Shown here in pieces: positions 26,033 through 34,238 of a stretch of 64,000 nucleotides of DNA. The stretch is taken from the NCBI GenBank assembly GCA_016713305.1, contig JADJPK010000021.1:8999-72998 (forward strand). Direction: 5' to 3'. The notes beneath the pieces are model-generated. The model was given only the letters and a program-made list of their open reading frames with translations. It was not told where the DNA came from and did not search any database. Source of the stretch: Betaproteobacteria bacterium. GTDB taxonomy: Bacteria; Pseudomonadota; Gammaproteobacteria; Burkholderiales; Ga0077523. Positions within the stretch are counted from its first letter, which is position 1, and each line of letters begins with the position of its first letter. The position numbers were made by a program, and so were the translations under genes.

Positions 26033-26830
26033 ATGGATACCCCCACCTTCGGCGCGCAGCTTCGCGAGTGGCGGCAACGGCGCCGTCTCAGCCAGCAGGC
26101 ACTCGCGGAACTCGCGGAACTCTCCACGCGGCATCTTTCGTTTCTCGAAACGGGACGGGCCGCGCCAAGCCGGGAGATGGTGCTGCGGCTCACGGACCGG
26201 CTGAGCGTGCCGCTGCGCAACCGCAATCCCATGCTGGAAGCGGCGGGCTACGCGCCCTTGTTCCGTCAACGGCGCCTCGACGCGCCGGAGATGCAGGCCG
26301 CGCGGCGGTCCATCGAGCTGCTGCTGGAGCGCGTGATGCCTTATCCGGCGCTCGCGTTCGACCGCAACTACGACGTCGTCGCCGCCAATCCGGCGGTGTC
26401 GCTTCTGCTGGAAGGAATCGCCCCCTCGCTGTTGCAGCCGCCGATCAACGCCGTGCGGGTGAGTCTGCATCCGGATGCCATGGCCTCGAGGATCGTCAAC
26501 TTCGCGCAATGGCGGGGCCACATCCTGGACCGCCTCCGCCGGCAATGGGAGCAGACAGGCGACGATGCACTGGGCGAGCTGCTGCGCGAAGTGTCGACGT
26601 ATCCGCGCCCGCCGGACGGGCCGGAGTGCGGAACCGCGCACGATCCGGCGGGCGTCGTCCTGCCGCTGCAGCTGCGAACGCCGGCGGGGGTGATGAGTTT
26701 CATCAGCGTCGTGAGCGTGTTCGGCACACCCCACGACATCCTGCTGCAGGAACTCGCGATCGAATCGTTCTTTCCGGCGGACGACTTCACGGCGCGCGCG
26801 CTTGCATCTCTGGCGCAGAAGGCGCCATGA
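26033..26830 (+). CDS. XRE-family regulator with MmyB-like ligand-binding domain
   Basis: The protein has 265 residues. Residues 8-62 form a Cro/C1-type helix-turn-helix (LSQQALAELAELSTRHLSFLE). Residues 90-260 match the MmyB-like PAS-related domain, with RVMPYPALAFDRNYDVVAAN and a C-terminal TPHDILLQELAIESFFPAD. Such regulators are thought to sense small hydrophobic ligands, but the ligand here is unknown. The stop codon overlaps the start of the downstream PfkB kinase (ATGA at 26827-26830), so the two are co-translated. It diverges from the DUF2834 gene and probably controls that gene and itself. Confidence 0.85.
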   Translation: MDTPTFGAQLREWRQRRRLSQQALAELAELSTRHLSFLETGRAAPSREMVLRLTDRLSVPLRNRNPMLEAAGYAPLFRQRRLDAPEMQAARRSIELLLERVMPYPALAFDRNYDVVAANPAVSLLLEGIAPSLLQPPINAVRVSLHPDAMASRIVNFAQWRGHILDRLRRQWEQTGDDALGELLREVSTYPRPPDGPECGTAHDPAGVVLPLQLRTPAGVMSFISVVSVFGTPHDILLQELAIESFFPADDFTARALASLAQKAP

Positions 26831-27747
26831 GCGGAAAGGCCGGACCGGCCATCGTCTGCGTCGGCCACTGCGCGCTCGATCGGGTCTTCGGCGTGGACTC
26901 GTGGCCGACCGGCAGCGCCAAGATCGTGGCGGACCGTTTCGAGGAGTCGGGTGGCGGGATGGCGGCGAACGCGTCCGTGGCCGCCGCGCGGCTCGGCGCA
27001 CGAGTCTCGTTCTGGGGACCGACGGGCGCCGATGCCACCGCACGGCGGATCCGCGAGCAGCTGGAGGAAGAAGGCGTCGACACCGGGAATCTGCGCTCCT
27101 TCGAGGGCATGACCACCTCCACCTCCGCGGTCCTGGTGGATGCCGGCGGCGAACGCCTCGTCGTGGGGTATCGCGGGACGGCACTGCAGGCGCCCGCGGA
27201 CTGGCTCGAGTCCGCACCGCTGGTGGGTGCGGGAGCGTTGCTGGCGGATGTCCGATGGGTGGCGGGCGCGCGCGTTGCGTTGCGGGCTGCTCGCGCCGCG
27301 GGGATTCCCGCCATCCTCGATGGCGAGATCGCGCCGCGAGAAATTCTCCGGTCGCTCGCCGCCGAAGCCGGCCACATCGTCTTCTCGGAACGGGGCCTCG
27401 CGTCGATGTCCGGCGAACCCATGGACGATGCGCTGCGGGGCGTAGTCTCGCGCCGTGCCGAAGTGGCCGCGGTCACGCTCGGTGAACACGGGGTGCGCTG
27501 GGTGGAAGCGAGCGAGCCTTCACGGGTGTTCGAGCAGAAGGGCTTCCCGGTGCGGGCGGTCGACACGCTGGCGGCCGGCGACGTCTTTCACGGTGCCTAC
27601 GCCGTGGCCGTCGCAGAGCGACTCAGCGTCGCGGACGCGATGCGGTTCGCGTGCGCCGCGGCGGCGATCAAGTGCACCCGTACAGGGGGCAGGAACGGAG
27701 CGCCCTCGCGGGAGGAGGTGGAGGTCTTCCTGCGGAGCAGGGCGTAG
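26827..27747 (+). CDS. PfkB-family carbohydrate kinase
   Basis: The protein has 306 residues. The start ATG overlaps the stop of the preceding regulator. N-terminal GGGMAANASVAAARLGA (residues about 40-56) is PfkB signature 1. The C-terminal VDTLAAGDVFHGAYAVAV (about 245-262) is signature 2, with the catalytic Asp in AAGD. It therefore phosphorylates a sugar or sugar-like alcohol with ATP. DTxAAGD rather than DTxGAGD recalls the sulfofructose/tagatose kinase branch, but no other sugar genes adjoin it, so the substrate is left open. Confidence 0.85.
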   Translation: MSGKAGPAIVCVGHCALDRVFGVDSWPTGSAKIVADRFEESGGGMAANASVAAARLGARVSFWGPTGADATARRIREQLEEEGVDTGNLRSFEGMTTSTSAVLVDAGGERLVVGYRGTALQAPADWLESAPLVGAGALLADVRWVAGARVALRAARAAGIPAILDGEIAPREILRSLAAEAGHIVFSERGLASMSGEPMDDALRGVVSRRAEVAAVTLGEHGVRWVEASEPSRVFEQKGFPVRAVDTLAAGDVFHGAYAVAVAERLSVADAMRFACAAAAIKCTRTGGRNGAPSREEVEVFLRSRA

Positions 27748-27795
27748 CGCCGGACGCGCGAATGACGCGATGGGCGCGAAGGAAGAACGGGACCG

Positions 27796-28620
27796 TCAGC
27801 CGAGCAGCGCCTCCCGCACGGCGCGCCAGCTGGCCTCGTCCGGGGCGTAGAGCAATCCTCCGGTTCTCTGCGTGGGCCGGTAGGGCGTGCCGTCGTAGTG
27901 CGCGGAGAAACCGCCGGCTTCGCGATGAACGAGCCAGCCGGCGGCGTGATCCCAGGGCATCAGCTTGTTGTACATGAGCACATGGCAGTCGCCGGAGGCC
28001 GCCAGCCGGTATTCGTGAGCGGCGCAGCGCAGATTGGCGGTCGAGCGCAGTTTTGCCATGTTGCGCGCGACCTGCGTGCGCAGCGGCTCTTCCAGAAAGC
28101 CCACGCCCATGATGCCTTCCATGCGCGACACCTCCACAGGTTCGGCCACGCGCAACCGCTTCGTCTCGCCACCCTCGAAGCTCTGCCACGCACCTTCGTC
28201 TCTCACCGCGAACGTCGTGTTTCTCCCCACCGGGTCGTGGATCGCGCCGGCCACGATCTCGCCCCGCAGCGTCACGGCCGCCATCACGGCGAACGCTGGC
28301 AAGCCGGCAACGAAATTCCGCGTGCCGTCCACGGGGTCGAGGATGAAGGCGAGCGGCGCGTCGCCGAGGGTGTCGAGAATCGAAGGGTCGCGCGTCGCGG
28401 CTTCTTCGCCGACGATCACCGCCGACGGGTACCACTTCGACAACTGATCGGCCATCGCACGTTCGGCCGCTTCGTCGGCATCCGTGACCAGATCGACGGC
28501 GGAACTCTTGGTGCGGATCTCGGAGGCCTGGAGACGGTTGAAACGGGGCAGGATCTCGGCGCGGGCGGTGTCGGCAAGCAGGGTGCAGAGGCGGTCGAGA
28601 TCGGTACGGGTAAACGTCAT
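27796..28620 (-). CDS. Inositol monophosphatase-family phosphatase
   Basis: The protein has 274 residues from ATG 28620. The metal-binding motifs of the family are all present: GEEAA (about residue 70), LDPVDGTRNFVAGLP (about 92-106) and WDHAAGWLVHREAGG near residue 226. Family members hydrolyse inositol-1-phosphate, histidinol phosphate or PAP using magnesium; the exact substrate is not decided by sequence. Longer starts up to 28812 exist but would extend into the divergent promoter, and the region 65 codons upstream has no family similarity. The RBS is weak for the chosen start. It diverges from the ECF sigma gene. Confidence 0.85.
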   Translation of the reverse strand: MTFTRTDLDRLCTLLADTARAEILPRFNRLQASEIRTKSSAVDLVTDADEAAERAMADQLSKWYPSAVIVGEEAATRDPSILDTLGDAPLAFILDPVDGTRNFVAGLPAFAVMAAVTLRGEIVAGAIHDPVGRNTTFAVRDEGAWQSFEGGETKRLRVAEPVEVSRMEGIMGVGFLEEPLRTQVARNMAKLRSTANLRCAAHEYRLAASGDCHVLMYNKLMPWDHAAGWLVHREAGGFSAHYDGTPYRPTQRTGGLLYAPDEASWRAVREALLG

Positions 28621-28834
28621 GGCGGGCGGCAGGAGGAGGAGAGGATCTGTGGAGGGTACCGCGAACGTGCGTTCCCGGCCCGAAGCTGAACGAAATGGAA
28701 GAAGGCCGCGTTGCGCTGTCCCGCGAAGACGGTTCGATGACCCCGGGGCGCGAGGGCCCGTGCACTCGTTCGTTTTCGCCATCGACCCCATCGTCGCTGC
28801 CCCTGCGTTCAAGGACTGACGCTACACTTTCCGC

Positions 28835-29407
28835 ATGACGGAGGACGCGGACGACGAGACGCTGATGCTTCGCTACGCGCAGGGCGACGCGGGCGCATTC
28901 GCCGTCCTCTACGAGCGGCACAAGCGCGGGCTCTATCGCTTCTGTCTGCGGATGACGGCGGATCGCGGCCGTGCGGAGGAAGTGTTCCAGGACGCGTGGG
29001 TCAATCTCATCCAGGCGCGGGACCGCTACCGGGTCGAGGCCCGCTTCACCACCTTTCTTTACCAGATCGCGCGCAACCGGATGATCGACGTGCTGCGGCG
29101 GGACGGCAGGATCGCCTTCTCGCTCGAAGACGACGAGGGCGCGGCGCTTGCCGGTTCGCTGGAGGCCGGGAATTCCGATCCGCCGGACAGGATGCTGGAG
29201 CGCAAGCAGGACACCACCCGCATCGTCGACGCCGTGGAGGCCCTGCCGGCGGCGCAGCGGGAGGCTTTCCTGATGCATGAGGAGGGTGAACTGACCCTCG
29301 AGGAGATTGCGGTGCTGACGGGCGTGGGACGCGAAACGGTGAAGAGCCGGCTGCGCTACGCATTGAACCGTCTGCGCAGCGTGTTGCGGGAGCGTGGAGA
29401 TGGCTGA
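28835..29407 (+). CDS. ECF-type RNA polymerase sigma factor
   Basis: The protein has 190 residues. Region 2 (about 20-90) contains LYRFCLRMTADRGRAEEVFQ, then TTFLYQIARNRMIDVLRRDG. Region 4 (about 130-185) contains LPAAQREAFLMHEE and LTLEEIAVLTGVGRETVKSR. This is the RpoE-like layout with no extra domains. It overlaps the next gene by eight bases, and that gene encodes a single-pass membrane protein, the usual arrangement of sigma and anti-sigma. No good Shine-Dalgarno lies before ATG 28835. Confidence 0.9.
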   Translation: MTEDADDETLMLRYAQGDAGAFAVLYERHKRGLYRFCLRMTADRGRAEEVFQDAWVNLIQARDRYRVEARFTTFLYQIARNRMIDVLRRDGRIAFSLEDDEGAALAGSLEAGNSDPPDRMLERKQDTTRIVDAVEALPAAQREAFLMHEEGELTLEEIAVLTGVGRETVKSRLRYALNRLRSVLRERGDG

Positions 29408-30482
29408 ACCGATGGACGATCCGGACCTCTCCGGAATCGGCGCGGCCTATCGCCGGGCGGTTGCGGAGGAAGGTCCCCCCGAGGCGCTGGACGCTGCGAT
29501 CCTCGCCGCTTCACGTCGCGCGGTGAATGCCGGTCCCGCGATCCGCAGGCGCAGCTTCGTGCAGCGGTGGCGCATGCCGCTCGCGGCTGCGGCGGTCGTC
29601 GTCGTCGCATCGTCGTTGTCGCTGCTGATGTACGACGAAGGCCGGCACGAAGGAGTGCTGCGCGACACACCACCTCCGATGCACGGCGTTCCGGAAAAGG
29701 TCGACAGCGTCACGGCTCAGCCACAGGCTGTCCCTGTGCCGCCGGAGCTTGCCGGGCCGCAAGCCGAACGGGCGGAACCCGCGGTGCGGATGCGGGAATC
29801 CTCTCCTGCGGCCGCCGTTTCGCCGAAGGCACCGGAAAGAAAGGTGGAGGAGGCGCGTTCGGCCCGGCAAACGGATCGATACGAGGGTCCGCCGGCGTCC
29901 TCGGCTTCGGCACCAGCGCCGGCGCCGGACCGGTCGTCGGCGCAGGAAGCCTTGCGCGCAGACGAAGCCGCGGAGAGGGACCATGCCGCCGATGCGGCGA
30001 AGGCAGACAGCCCGGAGCGAGAACGGGCGCCTGCGCCGGTTGCTTCGGCCGCACCGCCTCCCCCCACCCTGCCGCCTCCACCGGCTGCGCCTGTCGCATC
30101 GGCCGAGGTCTCCCGACCGCCAGGAACGGAGACTCCCGCCGCTCCGCCCACCCGCACCACCGGGGCCGGTACCGTTCGAGGGGCCGTCGAATCCGGCGCC
30201 CTGGCGAAGCAAGGATCGTTGTCCAACCTGCGCAGTGGAGAGCGGCAGGTCTCCGGTTTTTCCGGCAGTCCAGAACGCAGGGTTTCCGATGCGTCCGCGC
30301 TGGAAGGCATCCGGCAGTTGTGGGAAAGCGGCAGGATGGCCGAGGCGCGCACGGCGCTCGATCGCCTGCGATGCGAGCGCCCGGGTCTGGCAATTCCACC
30401 GGAATTCCCCGTGCCGCATGCGGTCTTGCCCGTTTGCCCGTCGGTCCCGACGACTAAAGATGCTCCCCTGCCGGACCGTTAA
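29400..30482 (+). CDS. Probable membrane anti-sigma factor, Pro/Ala-rich
   Basis: The protein has 360 residues starting at ATG 29400 inside the end of the sigma gene; a GTG at 29394 is possible. Residues 1-57 are the cytoplasmic part, with YRRAVAEEGPPEALDAAIL, a motif often seen in proteins next to ECF sigma genes. Residues 59-77 form one membrane span. The rest is periplasmic, very rich in Pro, Ala and Glu and predicted disordered, ending in a short helical segment (ALEGIRQLWESGRMAEARTA). There is no HxxxCxxC zinc motif, so this is not a ZAS-type anti-sigma. The role is inferred from position. Confidence 0.6.
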   Translation: MAEPMDDPDLSGIGAAYRRAVAEEGPPEALDAAILAASRRAVNAGPAIRRRSFVQRWRMPLAAAAVVVVASSLSLLMYDEGRHEGVLRDTPPPMHGVPEKVDSVTAQPQAVPVPPELAGPQAERAEPAVRMRESSPAAAVSPKAPERKVEEARSARQTDRYEGPPASSASAPAPAPDRSSAQEALRADEAAERDHAADAAKADSPERERAPAPVASAAPPPPTLPPPPAAPVASAEVSRPPGTETPAAPPTRTTGAGTVRGAVESGALAKQGSLSNLRSGERQVSGFSGSPERRVSDASALEGIRQLWESGRMAEARTALDRLRCERPGLAIPPEFPVPHAVLPVCPSVPTTKDAPLPDR

Positions 30483-30559
30483 GCCTGATTCAGACGGGGA
30501 TCCTCCCTGAACGATGTGGACGCCTGCATTACGACGGGCCAAGGCAGAGACGACGGGAG

Positions 30560-32621
30560 ATGGACAAACAGAGTTTCGACGAACTGAAGACCACGGGAAA
30601 ACTCCCGTCGCCTTCGGGTGTGGCATTGCGGATCATGGAGCTGTGCCGGAAGGAAGACGTCTCGCTCGCCGAGATCGCCCGGATCGTCCAGGCGGATCCC
30701 GCGCTCTCGGGGCGGCTCATCAAGTTCGCGAACTCGGCCATGGCCGGGCCGCGCCGCCCGGTGGCCGCCGTGGTGGACGCGATCCGGCTGCTGGGCGTGA
30801 ACACGGTGCGGCAGCTCTCGCTCGGCTTCTCCATCATGGGGCAGCACAAGACGGGCTCCTGCAATGCCTTCGACTACCATGGGTATTGGTCGCGTTCCCT
30901 GGCGAGTGCCATCGCGGCGAACGCGTTGTGCCTGCGGACGCGCACTGCCCCGCCCGACGAGGCGTTCACGTGCGGCCTGCTCGCCAAGATCGGCTCGCTT
31001 GCCCTGGCCACCCTCTATCCGGATGGGTACGGCCAGCTTGTCGCGGACATGCCGGCGAACCTCGAAGCCGCGCTCAAGCGGGAGCGCGAACATCTGCAGA
31101 CCGACCACATCGAAATGACGGCAGCCCTGCTGGAGGAGTGGATGCTGCCGCGCATCTTCGTGAATGCGGTCACCTATCACGAGGATCCGCCTTCGGGCCA
31201 GTACCCCGAAGGCTCGCGTGAGTCGACGCTGTGCTACCTGCTCAACCTTGCCACCAAGATCGGCAGTTTCTGCGCCGCCGACGACCAGCGCCGCAAGGCG
31301 ATGCTGCCGGATCTCATCTTCGACGGCGCCCGGATCGGACTGGACGCCGATGCCCTGGGGCTGCTGAGCGATCAGGTCGTGAGCGAGTGGAAGGAGTGGG
31401 GACGGGTCCTGGAGGTCAAGACCGGCGAGGTGCCCCCGTTCTCGGCACTGGTCCAGGCGGCGAGCGAAGCTCCCCCTGCCGCCACCGCGGGCGCTGCGGC
31501 CCCTGCTTCGAAGGATGGCGCCAAGCCGGCGACCGCTCAGGTGATTCCGCTGCACGGGGGCGTGCGTCCGGAAGATTCGCTGCGGATTCTCGTGGCGGAC
31601 GACGATCCGGCGATGCTGACGCTCGTGTCACGCCTGCTGTCGCAGCAGGGCCACAGGGTGTGCGTGGCCCGCGATGGCCCGCGAGGCGCTGCGGGTCGCG
31701 ATGAAGGAGCAGCCGCAGATGATCATCTGCGACTGGATGATGCCGGAGATGGATGGCCTGGCCCTGTGCCGCGCGCTGCGGGACACGGAGGAAGGCAAGC
31801 AGATCTACTTCCTGCTCCTCACGGCGCTCGAGGAGGAGGACAGCCTGGTCCAGGCGTTCGAAGCCGGCGTGGACGACTTCGTGACCAAGCCCGTGTCTTC
31901 ACGTGTGCTCACGGCGCGATTGCGCGCGGGATTGCGCGTGATCCGGCTGCAGCAGGAGGCCGAACGGGATAGCCAGAGTCTTCGCCGGTTCGCGACCGAA
32001 CTGGCGGTCGCGAACCGCCGCCTGCGACAGGCTGCGCTGACGGACCCGCTGACCGGCCTGCCGAACCGGCGCTACGCGATGGAACGGCTGGAACAGGAAT
32101 GGGCGGCATCGTCGCGCAACCAGCGGACCTTCACCGCCATGATGATCGACATCGACCGGTTCAAGGCCGTCAACGACGTCTACGGACACGAAATGGGCGA
32201 CCAGGTCCTGCGGCAGGTGGCGCTTGCGCTGCGCAAGGCCGCCCGATCGGAGGACGTGATCTGCCGGCTGGGTGGCGAGGAGTTCCTGGTGATATCGCCC
32301 GACACGCCGCTGGCGCCGTCGCTGCGTCTGGCGGACCGTCTGCGCCAGGCCGTGTGCGGCTCGCCCATGGTGCTGGGCACGCTGCGCTATCCGCTGTCGG
32401 TTTCCATCGGTGTCGCCGAGCGCGGCCCGGCCATGCTCAAGTTCGACGAGCTGCTCAAGGCGGCGGACGAAGTTCTCTATCACGCCAAGCGTCTCGGCGG
32501 AAACCGGGTGCAGGCGGCAGGTCAGAAAGTGGCGGTCCCGCCCGCGACTGCCGTTCCGGAGGCCGACGCGCCTGTCAGCCCCCAGCCGTCCACTTCGACG
32601 GTCGCGGCCGTCAAGAGCTGA
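30560..32621 (+). CDS. HDOD - response receiver - GGDEF signalling protein (frameshifted)
   Basis: Repaired, this is about 686 residues. Residues 5-205 are an HDOD domain (LPSPSGVALRIMELCRKEDV, then LLAKIGSLALATLYPDGYG). A linker leads to a receiver domain starting LRILVADDDPAMLTLVSRLL, with the phosphoacceptor in IICDWMMPEMDG and the Lys in VTKP. A GGDEF diguanylate cyclase follows: LTDPLTGLPNRRYA, FTAMMIDIDRFKAVND and GGEEF, with an RSED inhibitory-site motif five residues upstream. The frame breaks in the CCC run at 31678-31680. Removing one C restores VARDGREALRVAMKEQ. As written, two frames exist: 30560-31972, with its last 100 residues spurious, and a second with ATG at 31674. A perfect hairpin terminator follows at 32651. 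Confidence 0.85.
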
Positions 32622-32650
32622 CGGCGGCTCTCATTCAGGGCAGTACAAAG

Positions 32651-32689
32651 CACAACAGCCCTTGCCGGTGACCGGCAAGGGCTGTTGTG
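32651..32689. terminator. Perfect 19-bp hairpin, bidirectional terminator
   Basis: CACAACAGCCCTTGCCGGT at 32651-32669 pairs completely with 32671-32689, leaving a one-base formal loop. A T-rich stretch follows on the plus side. It lies between the convergent GGDEF gene and the phasin gene and can serve both. Confidence 0.85.
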
Positions 32690-32740
32690 TTTCAGGCGGA
32701 ATCCGATCGTCGACCGGAACCCGCCCCCAGGGCGCCTGGA

Positions 32741-33271
32741 TCAGGCGGCCTTGCGCTTCGTGCTCACGGGCTGGACCGACGCCACGGTGGCGTTGATGGT
32801 CGAACCGACATCCTTGAATGCGTGCAGCGAGCTTTCGTAAGCCTGGTTCGCCGTGGTGATGGCGGACTTGAAGGCGGACACGAAGGCCTCGGAACCGGCG
32901 GGGGCCGACTTGAGCAGGCCGTCCAGCGCCACGACCATCTGCTTGTTGAACTCGGTGACCTGGGTCTCGACCAGCGAGGCCAGTTCGGACTGAGTGGCGG
33001 AAACCTGCTCGTAGACGGTACGGGCATAGGCCTGGGTCGTCTCGAAATCGGGCTTGAACGCCTTGGATGCCAGCGTGCGCAGATCGGCGGGGTCCTTGGC
33101 GGAGGCCACGGCCTGGAAGGCGCCGGTGAACTCGTCGAAGGCCGCGCGGGCGGTCTTGGTGTTCAGGTCGAGCAGACGGGCAACGCCGTCGGAGGTGATG
33201 GAAGCCGCACGGACAGCAGCGTCGAACTGGGCCTTGGCCGGACCCGTGAAATCGGGAGTCGTAAACGACAT
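32741..33271 (-). CDS. Phasin family protein (PHA granule-associated)
   Basis: The protein has 176 residues starting MSFTTPDFTGPAKAQFDA. AAGGAG seven bases before ATG 33271 decides the start; an in-frame upstream extension to 33376 would cover the promoter. It is helical and amphipathic throughout, with no signal peptide. It ends in an Ala/Val-rich tail with STKRKAA, as in betaproteobacterial PhaP proteins, which coat polyhydroxyalkanoate granules. Two TTGTGC-type palindromic sites lie upstream, matching the idea of PhaR repression released when PHA accumulates. No phaC, phaA or phaB is in the window. Confidence 0.88.
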   Translation of the reverse strand: MSFTTPDFTGPAKAQFDAAVRAASITSDGVARLLDLNTKTARAAFDEFTGAFQAVASAKDPADLRTLASKAFKPDFETTQAYARTVYEQVSATQSELASLVETQVTEFNKQMVVALDGLLKSAPAGSEAFVSAFKSAITTANQAYESSLHAFKDVGSTINATVASVQPVSTKRKAA

Positions 33272-33335
33272 GACAGTTGCTCCTTCGGAAAGTGGAGTGA
33301 TGTTTCCATGCAACTGGGCTGGGCCCACGCAGTTA

Positions 33336-33352
33336 TGCTGCATTGCACAAAA
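33336..33352 (-). promoter_or_regulatory. PhaR-like operator site 1 upstream of phasin
   Basis: On the minus strand this reads TTTTGTGCAATGCAGCA. It shares TTGTGC-R-ATGC with the second site 50 bases further upstream, and lies 65-81 bases before the phasin start. TGC-rich sites of this form are known in front of phaP genes, bound by PhaR. Confidence 0.55.
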
Positions 33353-33397
33353 CGAAGTATATGCACGGAAATGCAAGTGTCAAGGGTTGAAGCGAAG

Positions 33398-33420
33398 TTT
33401 TTTGTGCGATGCGACAAAAA
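33398..33420. promoter_or_regulatory. PhaR-like operator site 2 upstream of phasin
   Basis: TTTTTTGTGCGATGCGACAAAAA reads almost the same on both strands, with outer TTTTTGT and ACAAAAA arms around a GCGATGCG-like core. It shares TTGTGC-R-ATGC with site 1. Confidence 0.5.
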
Positions 33421-33486
33421 GAGGTGCGGACCCTGCGCTCCGCTCGCGTTGCCCACCGGCCAGGGTCCAGGAATTCGGGTCCGGTG

Positions 33487-33521
33487 CCCAGGGTCTAGGG
33501 CCCAGGGCCCAGGGTCTAGGG
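33487..33521. repeat. Short direct repeats CCCAGGGTCTAGGG
   Basis: Two identical 14-base copies (33487-33500 and 33508-33521) are separated by CCCAGGG. They lie in the gap between the phasin promoter and the end of the O-methyltransferase gene, just touching its stop region. Confidence 0.7.
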
Positions 33522-34181
33522 TCTCTTCCTGATCACCGTCAACCCATCCCCCATGGGCAGCAGGGACAGGTCGACGCGGGCATCGTCGCGGACGTGGGCA
33601 TTGAAGGCCCGGATCGCCTGGGTATCGGCGTCCTGCACGGCGGGGTCGGCCGGTTTCCCGTACCAGAGCGTGTTGTCCACGAGGATGAGACCGCCGGCCC
33701 GGACCAGTTGCAGGCACCGTTCGTAGTAGTCCAGATAGCCTTCCTTGTCCGCGTCGATGAACGCGAAATCGTAGGTGTCCTGCTGCCGGGCCGCGAGCAG
33801 CGCATCCAGGGTCTGCAGAGCCGGAGCCAGGCGCAGGAAGATCTTGTGGCCCACACCGGCGGCGTTCCAGTATTTCCATGCCACCGCGGTCCAGGTCTCG
33901 CTCACGTCGCAGGCGGTGATCGCTCCGTCCTCGGGCAGTGCCAGCGCGACTGCGAGCGCCGAATAGCCGGTGAAGGTGCCGATCTCGAGGCAGCGCCGGG
34001 CGCCCAACGTACGAACCAGGAGCTGCATGAACTGGCCCTGCTCGGGACTGATCTGCATGCCCGCTTCGGGCAGGCGGGCCGTTTCCTCCCGGAGATCCCG
34101 CTGCAGCGGCGTCTCTCGCAGCGAAGCATCGAGAAGGTACCGGTGGAGACTGTCGTCCAGGGACAGGGTTCGATTCGACAT
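33516..34181 (-). CDS. SAM-dependent O-methyltransferase (caffeoyl-CoA OMT type)
   Basis: The protein has 221 residues. The SAM-binding motif LEIGTFTGYSALAVALAL lies at about 65-82, and the metal/catalytic region FIDADKEGYLDYYERCL at about 140-156, followed by LILVDNTLWYGK and the C-terminal LPMGDGLTVIRKR. This is the layout of the divalent-cation-dependent class I O-methyltransferases that methylate catechol-type substrates. The true substrate in this bacterium is unknown. It lies 57 bases downstream of gluQ on the same strand and may be read from the wrbA operon. Confidence 0.87.
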   Translation of the reverse strand: MSNRTLSLDDSLHRYLLDASLRETPLQRDLREETARLPEAGMQISPEQGQFMQLLVRTLGARRCLEIGTFTGYSALAVALALPEDGAITACDVSETWTAVAWKYWNAAGVGHKIFLRLAPALQTLDALLAARQQDTYDFAFIDADKEGYLDYYERCLQLVRAGGLILVDNTLWYGKPADPAVQDADTQAIRAFNAHVRDDARVDLSLLPMGDGLTVIRKRP

Positions 34182-34238
34182 GGAGAGAATTGACGGCGTG
34201 GTGGCGAAGGTCTGAAGCGGTCCGGAGCACTGACCCGG

